From NCBI GenBank assembly GCA_050946835.1, contig JBMNVN010000002.1, positions 62,001 to 126,000 on the forward strand: a stretch of 64,000 nucleotides of DNA, given 5' to 3'. The notes under the pieces were generated by a model. That model was not told the origin of the DNA. It searched no databases and worked only from the letters and a program-made list of their open reading frames with translations. The first letter of the stretch is position 1. Every line of letters starts with the position of its first letter. A program made the translations under genes and the position numbers. The DNA is from UBA1447 sp002329225. Lineage in GTDB: Bacteria > Bacillota > Clostridia > Oscillospirales > Acutalibacteraceae. Positions 18,911 to 27,778 of this stretch are shown piece by piece.

Positions 18911-19411
18911 ATGATTATCGATGTAGAAAATGTATTCCATGAAGAAGGACTTGAGGTTCCTTTTGACTATTTGATTGATTTAACATATTTTTGCATCGGC
19001 ACCGAAAAACCCTTTTCAAAACCTGTTCCCGTCACCGGCCGTGTGTTTAACAGGGTAGGGATTGTTACCTTAGAGGCTTCGGCACGGGTAGAAATGGCCA
19101 CCTTTTGTGACCGATGTGCTGAAGAGGTAAAAACGGCATTTGATGCCAAAGTTTCTCGCATTCTTGTAAAAGAACCTGCCGTGGAGGCGAATGATGATTA
19201 TTATCCCATTGACAGTTGGGATTTGGACTTGGACATACCGGTGATGGAAGAGATTTTTTTAGAAATGCCCACCAAGGTTTTGTGTATGCTTGACTGTAAG
19301 GGTGTATGCCCCGGGTGCGGAAAAAACCTTAATGAAGACCAATGCGACTGCAAAAAGGCGATAGACCCGCGTTTGGAATCGCTCAGGCAGCTTTTGGATA
19401 GTAACAACTAG
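18911..19411 (+). CDS. yceD: DUF177/YceD-family protein
   Basis: A 166-residue protein of the YceD (DUF177, PF02620) family, almost always encoded before rpmF and linked in other bacteria to 23S rRNA accumulation. Two cysteine pairs are seen: CDRC (66, 69) and, near the C-terminus, LDCKGVCPGCGKNLNEDQCDC, the family's typical metal-type motif. I take ATG 18911 as start (GAGGT five bases upstream). A TTG at 18899 would add four residues and overlaps the expected transcription start region. It is followed 29 bases later by rpmF. Confidence 0.9.
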   Translation: MIIDVENVFHEEGLEVPFDYLIDLTYFCIGTEKPFSKPVPVTGRVFNRVGIVTLEASARVEMATFCDRCAEEVKTAFDAKVSRILVKEPAVEANDDYYPIDSWDLDLDIPVMEEIFLEMPTKVLCMLDCKGVCPGCGKNLNEDQCDCKKAIDPRLESLRQLLDSNN

Positions 19412-19440
19412 AGTTTTCAGCAATTTAAGGAGGTGCTCAT

Positions 19441-19623
19441 ATGGCGGTGCCAAAAAGACGGGTATCAAAAACAAAAAGGGACACGAGGCGTTCAAGCGTT
19501 TGGAAGCTCGAAGCTCCTGAACTTGTAAAATGCAATCAATGCGGCGAATTCAGAAGACCTCACAGAATTTGCCCGGAGTGCGGTTATTACAAGGGCAAGC
19601 AATACCTTAATAAAGAGGCCTAA
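19441..19623 (+). CDS. rpmF: 50S ribosomal protein L32
   Basis: A 60-residue bL32. It begins MAVPKRRVSKTKRDTRRS as expected and carries the zinc-ribbon form with CNQC and CPEC pairs. AAGGAGGTGC gives a very strong ribosome site. Cotranscribed with yceD, as in most bacteria; the usual following plsX is absent here. Confidence 0.97.
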   Translation: MAVPKRRVSKTKRDTRRSSVWKLEAPELVKCNQCGEFRRPHRICPECGYYKGKQYLNKEA

Positions 19624-19640
19624 GCCGTAATTACGGCTTA
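19621..19640. repeat. Perfect 20-base palindrome after rpmF
   Basis: TAAGCCGTAATTACGGCTTA reads the same on both strands and contains the rpmF stop codon. There is no loop and no T-run after it, so it does not look like a normal intrinsic terminator, but it may stabilise or process the yceD-rpmF mRNA end. Confidence 0.6.
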
Positions 19641-19779
19641 GGTTGCGCAATCGAGGGTAGGGGGGGAGTAGTATGTTTACTACATTCTTCTCTGCCTTTT
19701 GGTTTATTAAGCGTTAATTTCTTGATTTGCTTAGTGTTAGTGACAGGAACTTCTTAATTTGTTCTCAGGGAGGTTGCCA

Positions 19780-21108
19780 ATGGCCGTTATTATTAATAAT
19801 GTTATAGTCGGCTCCCCTTGTCATCGAAAAGGGATTTGTCCCGGAGATACACTTGTTTCAATTGACGGTGAGACTATCGACGATGTGCTGGATTATCGTT
19901 ATTATGCCGTGAATAAAAATCCCGTTTTCGAATTGATAACTAAGGATGGTAAAAAACGTGTAATTAAGCTGAGAAAAAAAGAGGATGAAGACCCCGGGTT
20001 GGAATTTGAAACCTATTTAATGGATAAACAACACAGATGCAGAAATAAATGTATGTTCTGCTTTATCGACCAACTTCCCTCCGGCTTGCGGGAAAGTCTT
20101 TATTTCAAGGATGATGATTCCCGGCTGTCTTTTCTTTTCGGTAACTATATTACTCTGACAAATCTAACCGACCGCGAAGCGGAACGAATAATAAAAATGC
20201 GAATCAGTCCGGTAAATGTTTCCGTTCACACTATGAATCCCGGTTTACGCAGTAAAATGATGGGTAATCCCGAGGCGGGGGAAAGCTTAAAGTATTTAAC
20301 CCTGTTTGCACAGGCGGGAATAAGGCTAAACTCTCAACTTGTACTTTGTCCCGGCATTAATGACGGTGATGAGCTTCGCAACAGTTTATCGGAGTTGGGG
20401 AAACTTGGAACCTCCCTTCAAAGTATAGCTGCAGTACCGGTGGGTCTGACCGGCTACCGCGAAAACCTGCCGAAACTCAGACCCTTTGACAAACAAGGTG
20501 CTTCTGCAGTTATAGATATTATTGATGAATTTAATCAATCATATTGCGGCGAATGCGGAGAGAGCATTGCTTTTGCTGCGGACGAGTTCTATCTTTTAGC
20601 GGAACGGCCCGTGCCTTCCGCAAGCACTTACGGCGAGTTTCACCAACTGGAAAACGGAGTGGGCCTTTGGGCGCTTTTCAGGGATGAATGTTGTCGTTTG
20701 ATTAACGAGAAGAGAGAAAATGCGGACTTGCCTAATGAAACATTATCCGAGCGAAGTGTTTCGATTGTAACGGGTGAAGTTGCCTATCCGCTCATTCGTG
20801 AACTGGTTGACGAAGTTGTAAATAAATGGCATAATTTAAAGGTTAAAACATACCCGATTAAGAATCATTTTTTTGGCGGTGAAATCACTGTGGCCGGCCT
20901 TATTACCGGCAGCGATATTGTCGACCAGCTCAAGGGATTGTCATTAGGAGAAGAGCTTTTAATCCCTGCCGTAGCGTTGCGGCGAGAAGGCGATATGTTT
21001 TTAGACAGCATGACATTGTCGGAGTTGTCTGAAAAACTCGGAGTTAAGGTAAGAACGGTTCCGGTGAATGCGGATGATTTTTTAACTGCACTGCTGTACG
21101 AAGAATAA
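19780..21108 (+). CDS. DUF512 radical-SAM family protein
   Basis: A 442-residue protein with an N-terminal PDZ-like region (GSPCHRKGICPGDTLVSIDGE, residues 11-31), a radical-SAM type cluster CRNKCMFC (Cys87, 91, 94) followed by FIDQLPSGLRESLYFKDDD, and a C-terminal DUF512 domain (GELAYP-like VTGEVAYPLIRELV). The family is widespread in Clostridia and cyanobacteria, regularly next to der, but its reaction is unknown. Start ATG 19780 has AGGGAGG; an in-frame TTG at 19759 would add seven residues. It leads into der after 33 bases. Confidence 0.88.
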   Translation: MAVIINNVIVGSPCHRKGICPGDTLVSIDGETIDDVLDYRYYAVNKNPVFELITKDGKKRVIKLRKKEDEDPGLEFETYLMDKQHRCRNKCMFCFIDQLPSGLRESLYFKDDDSRLSFLFGNYITLTNLTDREAERIIKMRISPVNVSVHTMNPGLRSKMMGNPEAGESLKYLTLFAQAGIRLNSQLVLCPGINDGDELRNSLSELGKLGTSLQSIAAVPVGLTGYRENLPKLRPFDKQGASAVIDIIDEFNQSYCGECGESIAFAADEFYLLAERPVPSASTYGEFHQLENGVGLWALFRDECCRLINEKRENADLPNETLSERSVSIVTGEVAYPLIRELVDEVVNKWHNLKVKTYPIKNHFFGGEITVAGLITGSDIVDQLKGLSLGEELLIPAVALRREGDMFLDSMTLSELSEKLGVKVRTVPVNADDFLTALLYEE

Positions 21109-21141
21109 ATTAACCCGTTGATAACGGTTCGGAGTATTTAA

Positions 21142-22467
21142 ATGGCAAAACCTGTAGTTGCAATAGTTGGTCGCCCGAATGTCGGCAAGTCGACTCTTTT
21201 TAACAAACTTGTCGGCAGCAGGTTGTCTATTGTTGACGACACCCCGGGTGTTACAAGAGACAGAATTTACGGCGATTGCGAGTGGCTCGGCCGTCAATTC
21301 CTTTTGGTAGATACGGGGGGAATAGAGCCTTTTTCGGATGATATAATCTTGTCGCAAATGCGCCGTCAGGCTCAGCTTGCCGTGGAGACAGCCGATGTTA
21401 TTGTTTTTGTGACCAATTTGCGTGATGGCGTTATGCCGGCGGACCAGGAAGTTGCGGATATGCTCCAACGCAGCGGTAAACCCGTGGTGCTTTGCGTCAA
21501 CAAGTGCGATACTGTGGGACATGTGCCTGTGGAACTTTATGAGTTTTATAATCTCGGTTTAGGTGACCCTATGCCCGTGTCCTCCATACACGGTCACGGT
21601 ACCGGCGATTTGCTTGATGCAGTTCTTGAGTTAATACCCCGGTTTAAAGAGGCGGAGGAAGAGGGAGAGGCAATCAAAGTCGCAATAATCGGTAAGCCTA
21701 ATACCGGAAAATCTTCTCTTGTAAATGCGGTGGCGGGTGAGGAACGTGTAATTGTTTCAGATATTGCCGGTACCACCCGGGACGCTACGGATACCGAGGT
21801 TGAAAATGAGCACGGAAAGTTTGTGCTGATAGATACCGCCGGACTGAGACGAAAAAGCAAGGTGGATGAATCCATTGAAAAATATGCCGTCATCCGTGCA
21901 AAAATGGCTGTTGAACGCGCTGCGGTCTGTGTGATCATGCTTGATGCAACTGAAGGTTTTACCGAGCAGGATTCAAAAGTGGCAGGTTTGGCTCATGAGG
22001 CGGGGAAAGCCTGTATAATAGCTGTAAACAAGTGGGATCTGGTTGAAAAAGACGGAAAAACTATGGACAGCTACCGTAAGGACCTTATGAATGACTTTGC
22101 CTTTATGTCTTATGCTCCCATCATCTTTATTTCCGCAAAAACGGGGCAACGCTTAGATCGTCTGTTTGAACTTATTAAGTATACCGACAACCAAAACGCC
22201 ATGCGTATTTCCACGGGCAAACTTAATGAAGTTTTAGCTTTTGCCACTGCCAGAGTTCAACCGCCCACAGATAAGGGCAGGAGACTCAAAATTTATTATA
22301 TTACTCAGGCTTCTACAAGACCTCCGACTTTTGTGTGTTTTGTCAACAGCAAAGAGCTGTTCCATTACAGCTATCAAAGATACATAGAGAACCAAATCAG
22401 AGAAGTATTCGGCTTGGAAGGCACACCTGTTCGAATTGTTGTCAGGGAAAGGGAAGAAAAGCAATGA
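21142..22467 (+). CDS. der: Ribosome-assembly GTPase Der (EngA)
   Basis: An essential GTPase with two tandem G domains acting in 50S subunit maturation. At 441 residues it is the normal length. G1 motifs GRPNVGKST (residues 9-17) and GKPNTGKSS (near 184) mark the two domains; DTGG, NKCD, DTAG and NKWD complete them. A KH-like C-terminal domain follows. Its stop overlaps the ruvC start as ATGA, so translation is coupled. Confidence 0.97.
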   Translation: MAKPVVAIVGRPNVGKSTLFNKLVGSRLSIVDDTPGVTRDRIYGDCEWLGRQFLLVDTGGIEPFSDDIILSQMRRQAQLAVETADVIVFVTNLRDGVMPADQEVADMLQRSGKPVVLCVNKCDTVGHVPVELYEFYNLGLGDPMPVSSIHGHGTGDLLDAVLELIPRFKEAEEEGEAIKVAIIGKPNTGKSSLVNAVAGEERVIVSDIAGTTRDATDTEVENEHGKFVLIDTAGLRRKSKVDESIEKYAVIRAKMAVERAAVCVIMLDATEGFTEQDSKVAGLAHEAGKACIIAVNKWDLVEKDGKTMDSYRKDLMNDFAFMSYAPIIFISAKTGQRLDRLFELIKYTDNQNAMRISTGKLNEVLAFATARVQPPTDKGRRLKIYYITQASTRPPTFVCFVNSKELFHYSYQRYIENQIREVFGLEGTPVRIVVREREEKQ

Positions 22468-22958
22468 TTATTATGGGTGTAGACCCCGGCTATGCCATTG
22501 TCGGTTACGGTGTAGTGGAATATAAGAATAATCATTTTTCAGTACTGGATTACGGAGTAATAACTACTTCCAGCGATTTGCCTTTTAACGAAAGACTTGA
22601 GTGTATTTACAATGATTTTTGCGATGTAATTAAAAGAAACAATCCGGTTGCCGTTGCCGTTGAAAAGCTCTATTACAACAATAACGCCAAAACCGTTATT
22701 GATGTCAGTCAGGCAAGAGGTGTTTTGGTTCTGGCTGCACAAAAAAACTCGCTAAAAATCGGCGAATATACTCCGCTTCAGGTAAAACAAAGTGTTGTCG
22801 GCTATGGAAGGGCAGAGAAAAAACAGGTGCAGGAGATGACAAGGATTCTGCTTAATCTTGAAAAAATTCCCAAGCCGGATGATGCTGCAGATGCCTTAGC
22901 GCTTGCTATTTGCCACGCTCATTGCAGCGGTTCATTAATCTATAACGGCTTACATTAG
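22464..22958 (+). CDS. ruvC: Holliday junction resolvase RuvC
   Basis: Endonuclease that cuts Holliday junctions with RuvAB. 164 residues from the ATG at 22464, which overlaps the der stop. Acidic metal residues are visible: Asp7 in MGVDPGYA, Glu in VAVEKLYYNNN, and the paired aspartates in KPDDAADALALAICHA. A much longer upstream reading frame inside der has no ribosome site and is not part of the gene. ruvA follows after 12 bases. Confidence 0.96.
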   Translation: MIIMGVDPGYAIVGYGVVEYKNNHFSVLDYGVITTSSDLPFNERLECIYNDFCDVIKRNNPVAVAVEKLYYNNNAKTVIDVSQARGVLVLAAQKNSLKIGEYTPLQVKQSVVGYGRAEKKQVQEMTRILLNLEKIPKPDDAADALALAICHAHCSGSLIYNGLH

Positions 22959-22970
22959 GGGAGAGATAAA

Positions 22971-23576
22971 ATGTTTTACAGTGTTACGGGACAAATACTG
23001 TTCAAAGATGAAGGCAGTGTGGCTGTAGATTGCGGAGGAGTGGGCTACCTTTGCTTGTCCTCCTATAACACAACCTGCCGACTTGGGGCGGTCGGTTCAG
23101 TCGTGACACTATTTACTCATCTCAATGTACGGGAAGGTTCCATGGAGCTTTTCGGTTTTCTTGATAAACGGGAATTGGAATGTTTTAAACAGCTTATTAC
23201 TGTTACAGGTGTCGGACCCAGAGCGGGGTTGGCGGTTCTTTCACATCTGACACCGGATAAGCTTGCACTTTGTATAGCAACGGGAGATGTAAAAACAATA
23301 ACCGGCGCTCAGGGAATAGGCCCTAAATTGGCACAGCGTATAGTACTTGAGCTAAAAGACAAACTGCAAACCGGTTTTAGCGATGAGGTTGTGACGGGTG
23401 ATATCCTGTCCGCAGGTGTTGCCTCTCAGGCGGGAGCAAGTGCCGAGGCTATAAGTGCTCTTGTAGCTCTCGGGTATAGCCAATCGGAGGCGAGTATTGC
23501 CGTCAGCCGTCTGGACAGTTCGCTGACTACGGAAGAGTTAATTAAACAGGCCCTCAAAGCTATAAGTAAAAAATAG
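22971..23576 (+). CDS. ruvA: Holliday junction branch-migration protein RuvA
   Basis: DNA-binding tetramer that recognises four-way junctions and loads the RuvB motor. It is 201 residues, the usual size. The OB-fold start (MFYSVTGQILFKDEGSVAVDCGGVGYLC), the helix-hairpin-helix regions VTGVGPRAGLAVLS and AQGIGPKLAQRIVLELKDKL, and a C-terminal domain III (AISALVALGYSQSEA) that contacts RuvB are all present. GGGGAGAG precedes the ATG. Confidence 0.96.
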   Translation: MFYSVTGQILFKDEGSVAVDCGGVGYLCLSSYNTTCRLGAVGSVVTLFTHLNVREGSMELFGFLDKRELECFKQLITVTGVGPRAGLAVLSHLTPDKLALCIATGDVKTITGAQGIGPKLAQRIVLELKDKLQTGFSDEVVTGDILSAGVASQAGASAEAISALVALGYSQSEASIAVSRLDSSLTTEELIKQALKAISKK

Positions 23577-23600
23577 GTCCCTTTTTAGTGAGGTAAAAGT

Positions 23601-24629
23601 ATGGCAGACAATAATGACATGAGGTTAACCGCCCCTGAATATATGCAGGAAGACTCGGATTTGGAGCTGACCTTGCGGCCACGTACTCTTGGAGAGTATG
23701 TGGGTCAGGAAAAGGTGAAGGAGAATTTAAGTATATATATTCAGGCCGCAAGGCAAAGGGGAGAACCCTTGGATCATGTCTTACTTTACGGCCCCCCGGG
23801 TTTAGGTAAGACTACCCTTGCGGGCATAATTGCTAATGAGATGGGGGTGAACATCCGTGTAACTTCCGGACCGGCAATCGAAAAACCCGGCGACTTGGCG
23901 GCTCTCTTAACCAACCTGAATGAGGGCGACATATTATTTATTGACGAGGTTCATCGTCTTTCACGGAATGTTGAAGAAGTTCTGTACCCCGCCATGGAGG
24001 ACAGAGCGATAGATATAATTATCGGCAAGGGGCCTTCCGCTCGTTCCATAAGGCTTGATTTACCGAATTTTACTCTTGTAGGAGCTACCACAAGAGCGGG
24101 TCAATTGAGTGCGCCGTTGCGGGACAGATTTGGCGTTATTTTCAGGTTGGAATTGTATTCCGCCGAGGAACTGGCAAGAATTATTAATCGAAGTGCAGGT
24201 ATACTTGATATTGAAATTGAATATGACGGTTCGGTTGAAATCGCCTCAAGAGCAAGAGGGACCCCCCGTATAGCAAACCGCTTGTTGAAACGCGCCAGAG
24301 ATTTTGCTCAAGTTATGGGGGACGGAGTCATAACTCATGATGGCGCCAAGCTTGCTTTAGACCGAATGGAGATTGATGAACTTGGACTTGACTCCATCGA
24401 CAGGCTCATTCTGACTTCGATGATTAAAAACTATAACGGCGGTCCTGTCGGGCTTGACACGATAGCCGCCGCTATCGGCGAAGAATCTATAACAATAGAA
24501 GATGTATATGAACCCTATCTTATGCAGATAGGCTTTTTGAGCCGAACCCCCCGCGGGCGAATGGTAACGCCTGCCGGGTATGCCCACGTCGGGGCCTTAC
24601 CCGATGCACAGCAAAGGTTTGACATATAG
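23601..24629 (+). CDS. ruvB: Holliday junction branch-migration ATPase RuvB
   Basis: AAA+ motor for branch migration. 342 residues. Walker A GPPGLGKT (64-71), Walker B LFIDEVHRL, sensor 1 LVGATTRAGQLSAPLRDRFG and the winged-helix DNA-binding domain (GGPVGLDTIAAAIGEESITIEDVYEPYLMQ, C-terminus) are intact. It follows ruvA after 24 bases and precedes glmM by 20. In bacilli ruvAB leads directly into queA-tgt-yajC; here those genes are 23 kb away. Confidence 0.97.
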   Translation: MADNNDMRLTAPEYMQEDSDLELTLRPRTLGEYVGQEKVKENLSIYIQAARQRGEPLDHVLLYGPPGLGKTTLAGIIANEMGVNIRVTSGPAIEKPGDLAALLTNLNEGDILFIDEVHRLSRNVEEVLYPAMEDRAIDIIIGKGPSARSIRLDLPNFTLVGATTRAGQLSAPLRDRFGVIFRLELYSAEELARIINRSAGILDIEIEYDGSVEIASRARGTPRIANRLLKRARDFAQVMGDGVITHDGAKLALDRMEIDELGLDSIDRLILTSMIKNYNGGPVGLDTIAAAIGEESITIEDVYEPYLMQIGFLSRTPRGRMVTPAGYAHVGALPDAQQRFDI

Positions 24630-24649
24630 AAAATTATAGGAGGTAAATT

Positions 24650-25999
24650 ATGGGACGTTTATTTGGTACTGACGGCGTTCGGGGAGTAGCTAACTCGGAG
24701 CTGACTTGCGAACTTTCAATGAAAATCGGCAGAGCGGCCGCAATGGTTTTAGCCGGAGAAATCGGTACAAAGCCTAAAGTTCTTATCGGTATGGACACAA
24801 GGGCTTCCTCGGAAATGCTTGAGGCGGCCATCACAGCCGGTCTTTGTTCGGTTGGTGTGGATGTACTTCTCCTCGGTGTCTTACCAACCCCGGCAGTGGC
24901 ATTTCTTGTAAAAAAATACGGATACGATGCGGGCATAATGATCTCGGCTTCTCATAACCCTTTTGAATATAACGGTATAAAAATATTTCAGTCCGAAGGC
25001 TATAAACTGCCGGATCAGCTGGAAGAGAAGATTGAAAGAATAATTTTAGATGATACGGCTGTCCCTCCAGCAATTGTGGGGGAGGGAGTAGGCAGGGTTT
25101 CCACATCGGAGATGCCGATTTTTGACTATATTGAGCACATAACTTCTGCGGCGGAAACCTCTTTTGAGGGGATGAAAATTGCTTTGGACTGTGCTAATGG
25201 CGCCGCAAGTATAACGGCTCCGGAACTGTTTATGCGGCTCGGCGCCGAGTGCCTTGTTATTCATAATGAGCCGAACGGAGTGAACATAAACAGCGGATGC
25301 GGTTCCACTCACCTTGATTCGTTAAAAGCTTTTGTTCTGGAAAACGGTTGTATGGCCGGTTTTGCCTTTGACGGGGATGCCGACAGGCTGCTGGCTGTTG
25401 ATGAAAAAGGCAATGTTGTCGACGGTGATAAAATAATCGCAATCTGCTCTAAAGGGCTGAAAACCGCCGGAAAGCTGCGTAAAAATACCGCTGTTGTAAC
25501 GGTAATGAGCAATATGGGGTTCTTTAAGTTCTGTGAAGAGCAGGAAATTAATTGTGAAACTACAAAAGTCGGCGACCGCTATGTGCTTGAAAAGATGTTG
25601 GAAGACAATTTGAGTATCGGCGGGGAGCAGTCCGGCCATGTTATCTTTCTTGACTATGCCACCACCGGTGACGGTCAGTTGACTGCGGTAAAACTTTTGG
25701 AAGTTATGAAGAAAACCGGCAAAAGGCTTTCCGACCTTGCAAGTATAATGCAGGTATATCCTCAGGTATTAATTAATGTAAAAGTGTCGAATATGGGTAA
25801 AGTGCGTTATTCCTCCGATAATGAAATTCAAAAGGCTATTTCGGAAGCTGAAAGAATCTTAGGTGACGACGGCCGTGTTTTGGTAAGGGTGTCCGGCACT
25901 GAACCCCTTGTAAGAGTTATGCTTGAAGGTAAGGATGAAGCGCTGATAAGTGAGCTTGCTGAAGAAATTGCGGAAGTTGTAAGGGAAAGACTTATTTAA
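24650..25999 (+). CDS. glmM: Phosphoglucosamine mutase
   Basis: Converts glucosamine 6-phosphate to glucosamine 1-phosphate for UDP-GlcNAc and peptidoglycan. 449 residues. Catalytic phosphoserine Ser101 lies in MISASHNPFEYNG, the metal loop is FDGDADR, and the sugar-binding GGEQSGH and phosphate-binding RVSGTEPLVRVM motifs are present. TAGGAGGTAA gives a strong site. The second and third letters of the N-terminal MGRLFGTDGVRG are the usual GlmM start. Confidence 0.97.
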   Translation: MGRLFGTDGVRGVANSELTCELSMKIGRAAAMVLAGEIGTKPKVLIGMDTRASSEMLEAAITAGLCSVGVDVLLLGVLPTPAVAFLVKKYGYDAGIMISASHNPFEYNGIKIFQSEGYKLPDQLEEKIERIILDDTAVPPAIVGEGVGRVSTSEMPIFDYIEHITSAAETSFEGMKIALDCANGAASITAPELFMRLGAECLVIHNEPNGVNINSGCGSTHLDSLKAFVLENGCMAGFAFDGDADRLLAVDEKGNVVDGDKIIAICSKGLKTAGKLRKNTAVVTVMSNMGFFKFCEEQEINCETTKVGDRYVLEKMLEDNLSIGGEQSGHVIFLDYATTGDGQLTAVKLLEVMKKTGKRLSDLASIMQVYPQVLINVKVSNMGKVRYSSDNEIQKAISEAERILGDDGRVLVRVSGTEPLVRVMLEGKDEALISELAEEIAEVVRERLI

Positions 26000-26018
26000 G
26001 GGGTCCTTTTATTATAGT

Positions 26019-26921
26019 ATGAGATATTCCGATGCGTGGACTGATTATGAGTTGTTGGATTGTTCCGACGGAGAACGTTTGGAGCGCTGGGGAGAAATTA
26101 TTCTTGTCCGGCCTGACCCTCAGGTTATCTGGAAGACGAGAAAAACTCATCCCCTTTGGGATAGCCCGCATGCCAGATATAATCGTTCAAGCAAGGGAGG
26201 AGGCGCCTGGTCATTCTACAGTAATGTTCCCGAATCTTGGCACATAAAGTATCGCAACTTAACTTTTCTCGTAAGGCCGACGGGCTTTAAACATACAGGG
26301 CTCTTCCCCGAACAGGCGGTTAATTGGGATTTTTTTACCGAAGTTATTCAAGGTTCAAAGCGACCACTGAAGGTTTTGAACCTTTTTGCCTATACAGGCG
26401 GAGCAACGGCGGCCTGTGTTAAGGCGGGAGCACATACCGTACATGTGGATGCGGCAAAAGGGATGGTCAGTTGGGCGCGTGAGAATGCAGCTTTGTCCGC
26501 GGTTCCTAACGACCTGACTCGCTGGATTGTTGACGATTGTGCTAAGTTTGTAAAAAAAGAGATGCGCCGGGGCAACACCTATGACATTATTATTATGGAT
26601 CCGCCCTCATATGGCAGGGGACCCGGCGGAGAAATATGGAAGCTTGAAAATGAAATTTATTCCCTGATAAGTGATTGTGCCGCTCTGTTAGGCGACAAAT
26701 CCTTATTGTTTGCCATTAACTCGTACACGACCGGCCTTTCTCCCGGAGCGATTGAGTATATGCTGAATACCGCTGTTACAGCATGTTTTGGAGGTGCTGT
26801 CAGGGCTGAGGAGATTGGTATCCCCGTCACCGCCACCGGCAATATTTTACCTTGTGGCGCAACTTCATTTTGGCTGAGCGACAACAATGCTTACCTGCAA
26901 AGTTCTTGGAGTAGTAAATGA
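26019..26921 (+). CDS. Class I SAM-dependent methyltransferase, RlmI-like
   Basis: A 300-residue methyltransferase of the COG1092 (RlmI/RlmK-type, 23S rRNA m5C) group. The SAM loop is VLNLFAYTGGATAACVKAGAHTVHVDAA, and the catalytic stretch is IIIMDPPSYGRGPGGEIW. The N-terminal PUA domain of RlmI is missing, so the RNA target cannot be inferred. AAGGGG lies a long way (about 14 bases) before the ATG. The stop overlaps the ecfA1 ATG (ATGA). Confidence 0.85.
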   Translation: MRYSDAWTDYELLDCSDGERLERWGEIILVRPDPQVIWKTRKTHPLWDSPHARYNRSSKGGGAWSFYSNVPESWHIKYRNLTFLVRPTGFKHTGLFPEQAVNWDFFTEVIQGSKRPLKVLNLFAYTGGATAACVKAGAHTVHVDAAKGMVSWARENAALSAVPNDLTRWIVDDCAKFVKKEMRRGNTYDIIIMDPPSYGRGPGGEIWKLENEIYSLISDCAALLGDKSLLFAINSYTTGLSPGAIEYMLNTAVTACFGGAVRAEEIGIPVTATGNILPCGATSFWLSDNNAYLQSSWSSK

Positions 26922-27778
26922 ACGAACATATCATAAACTTTGAAAATGTTAACTTTACTTATGATTCACAGGAAGATTGTAATTCTCCCGTGTTGCGTAA
27001 TTTGTCTTTATCTATTGATAAAGGTGAATTTGTAGCGGTACTCGGTCACAACGGATCAGGTAAATCAACTTTGGCAAAATTGACCAATGCCATATTGATT
27101 CCGAGCAGCGGAACAGTAACTGTGAACGGTTTGGACACAAAAAATGACGACAATACAAACGCAATAAGGCAAACTGTGGGCATGGTGTTTCAAAATCCGG
27201 ACAATCAGATTGTCGCCACTATTGTGGAGGATGACGTGGCTTTCGGACCTGAAAATCTCGGAGTGCCGCCGGCACAAATCAGACAACGCGTAGATGAGGC
27301 TCTTGCTGCCGTCGGTATGTATGAATACCGTGACCGGGAGCCGCATAAACTTTCCGGAGGTCAAAAGCAGCGTGTGGCCATTGCCGGGATTCTGGCTATG
27401 CAGACGGATTGTATGGTTTTGGACGAGCCTACCGCAATGCTTGACCCGAGGGGCAGGGCGGAGGTGCTTAATACCGTTTTAGAACTTAATAGAGAAAAAG
27501 ATATTACGGTGATTTACATTACCCATTTTATGGACGAGGCTGTAGAGGCAAACAGGGTATTGGTAATGGATAATGGAGAAATAGTCCTTGACGGGACCCC
27601 GAAAGAGGTCTTTTCGCAAGTCGAACTTTTGCAGTCAATCGGTCTTGATGTTCCTCAAGCTTCTGAACTGTGCTACCTTATGAAAAAAGAGGGCCTGCCC
27701 CTACCGAATGATGTGTTGAATGCACAGGAGTGCATAGATGCCCTTGTTGCTGCTTTGGAGGAATACAGATGTCCGTAA
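26918..27778 (+). CDS. ecfA1: ECF transporter ATPase A1
   Basis: First of two ABC ATPases of an energy-coupling-factor vitamin/metal transporter. 286 residues: Walker A GHNGSGKST, Q-loop NPDNQ (typical of EcfA), signature LSGGQKQR, Walker B CMVLDEPTAMLD, switch His in ITHFMDEA. It overlaps the upstream gene by four bases and the downstream ecfA2 by ten, so the set is translationally coupled. Confidence 0.95.
   Translation: MNEHIINFENVNFTYDSQEDCNSPVLRNLSLSIDKGEFVAVLGHNGSGKSTLAKLTNAILIPSSGTVTVNGLDTKNDDNTNAIRQTVGMVFQNPDNQIVATIVEDDVAFGPENLGVPPAQIRQRVDEALAAVGMYEYRDREPHKLSGGQKQRVAIAGILAMQTDCMVLDEPTAMLDPRGRAEVLNTVLELNREKDITVIYITHFMDEAVEANRVLVMDNGEIVLDGTPKEVFSQVELLQSIGLDVPQASELCYLMKKEGLPLPNDVLNAQECIDALVAALEEYRCP

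Noticed and set aside
22335..22463. Longer RuvC start inside der
   Set aside because: RuvC begins MIIMGVDPG in all relatives, and the ATGA overlap is typical of coupled genes.
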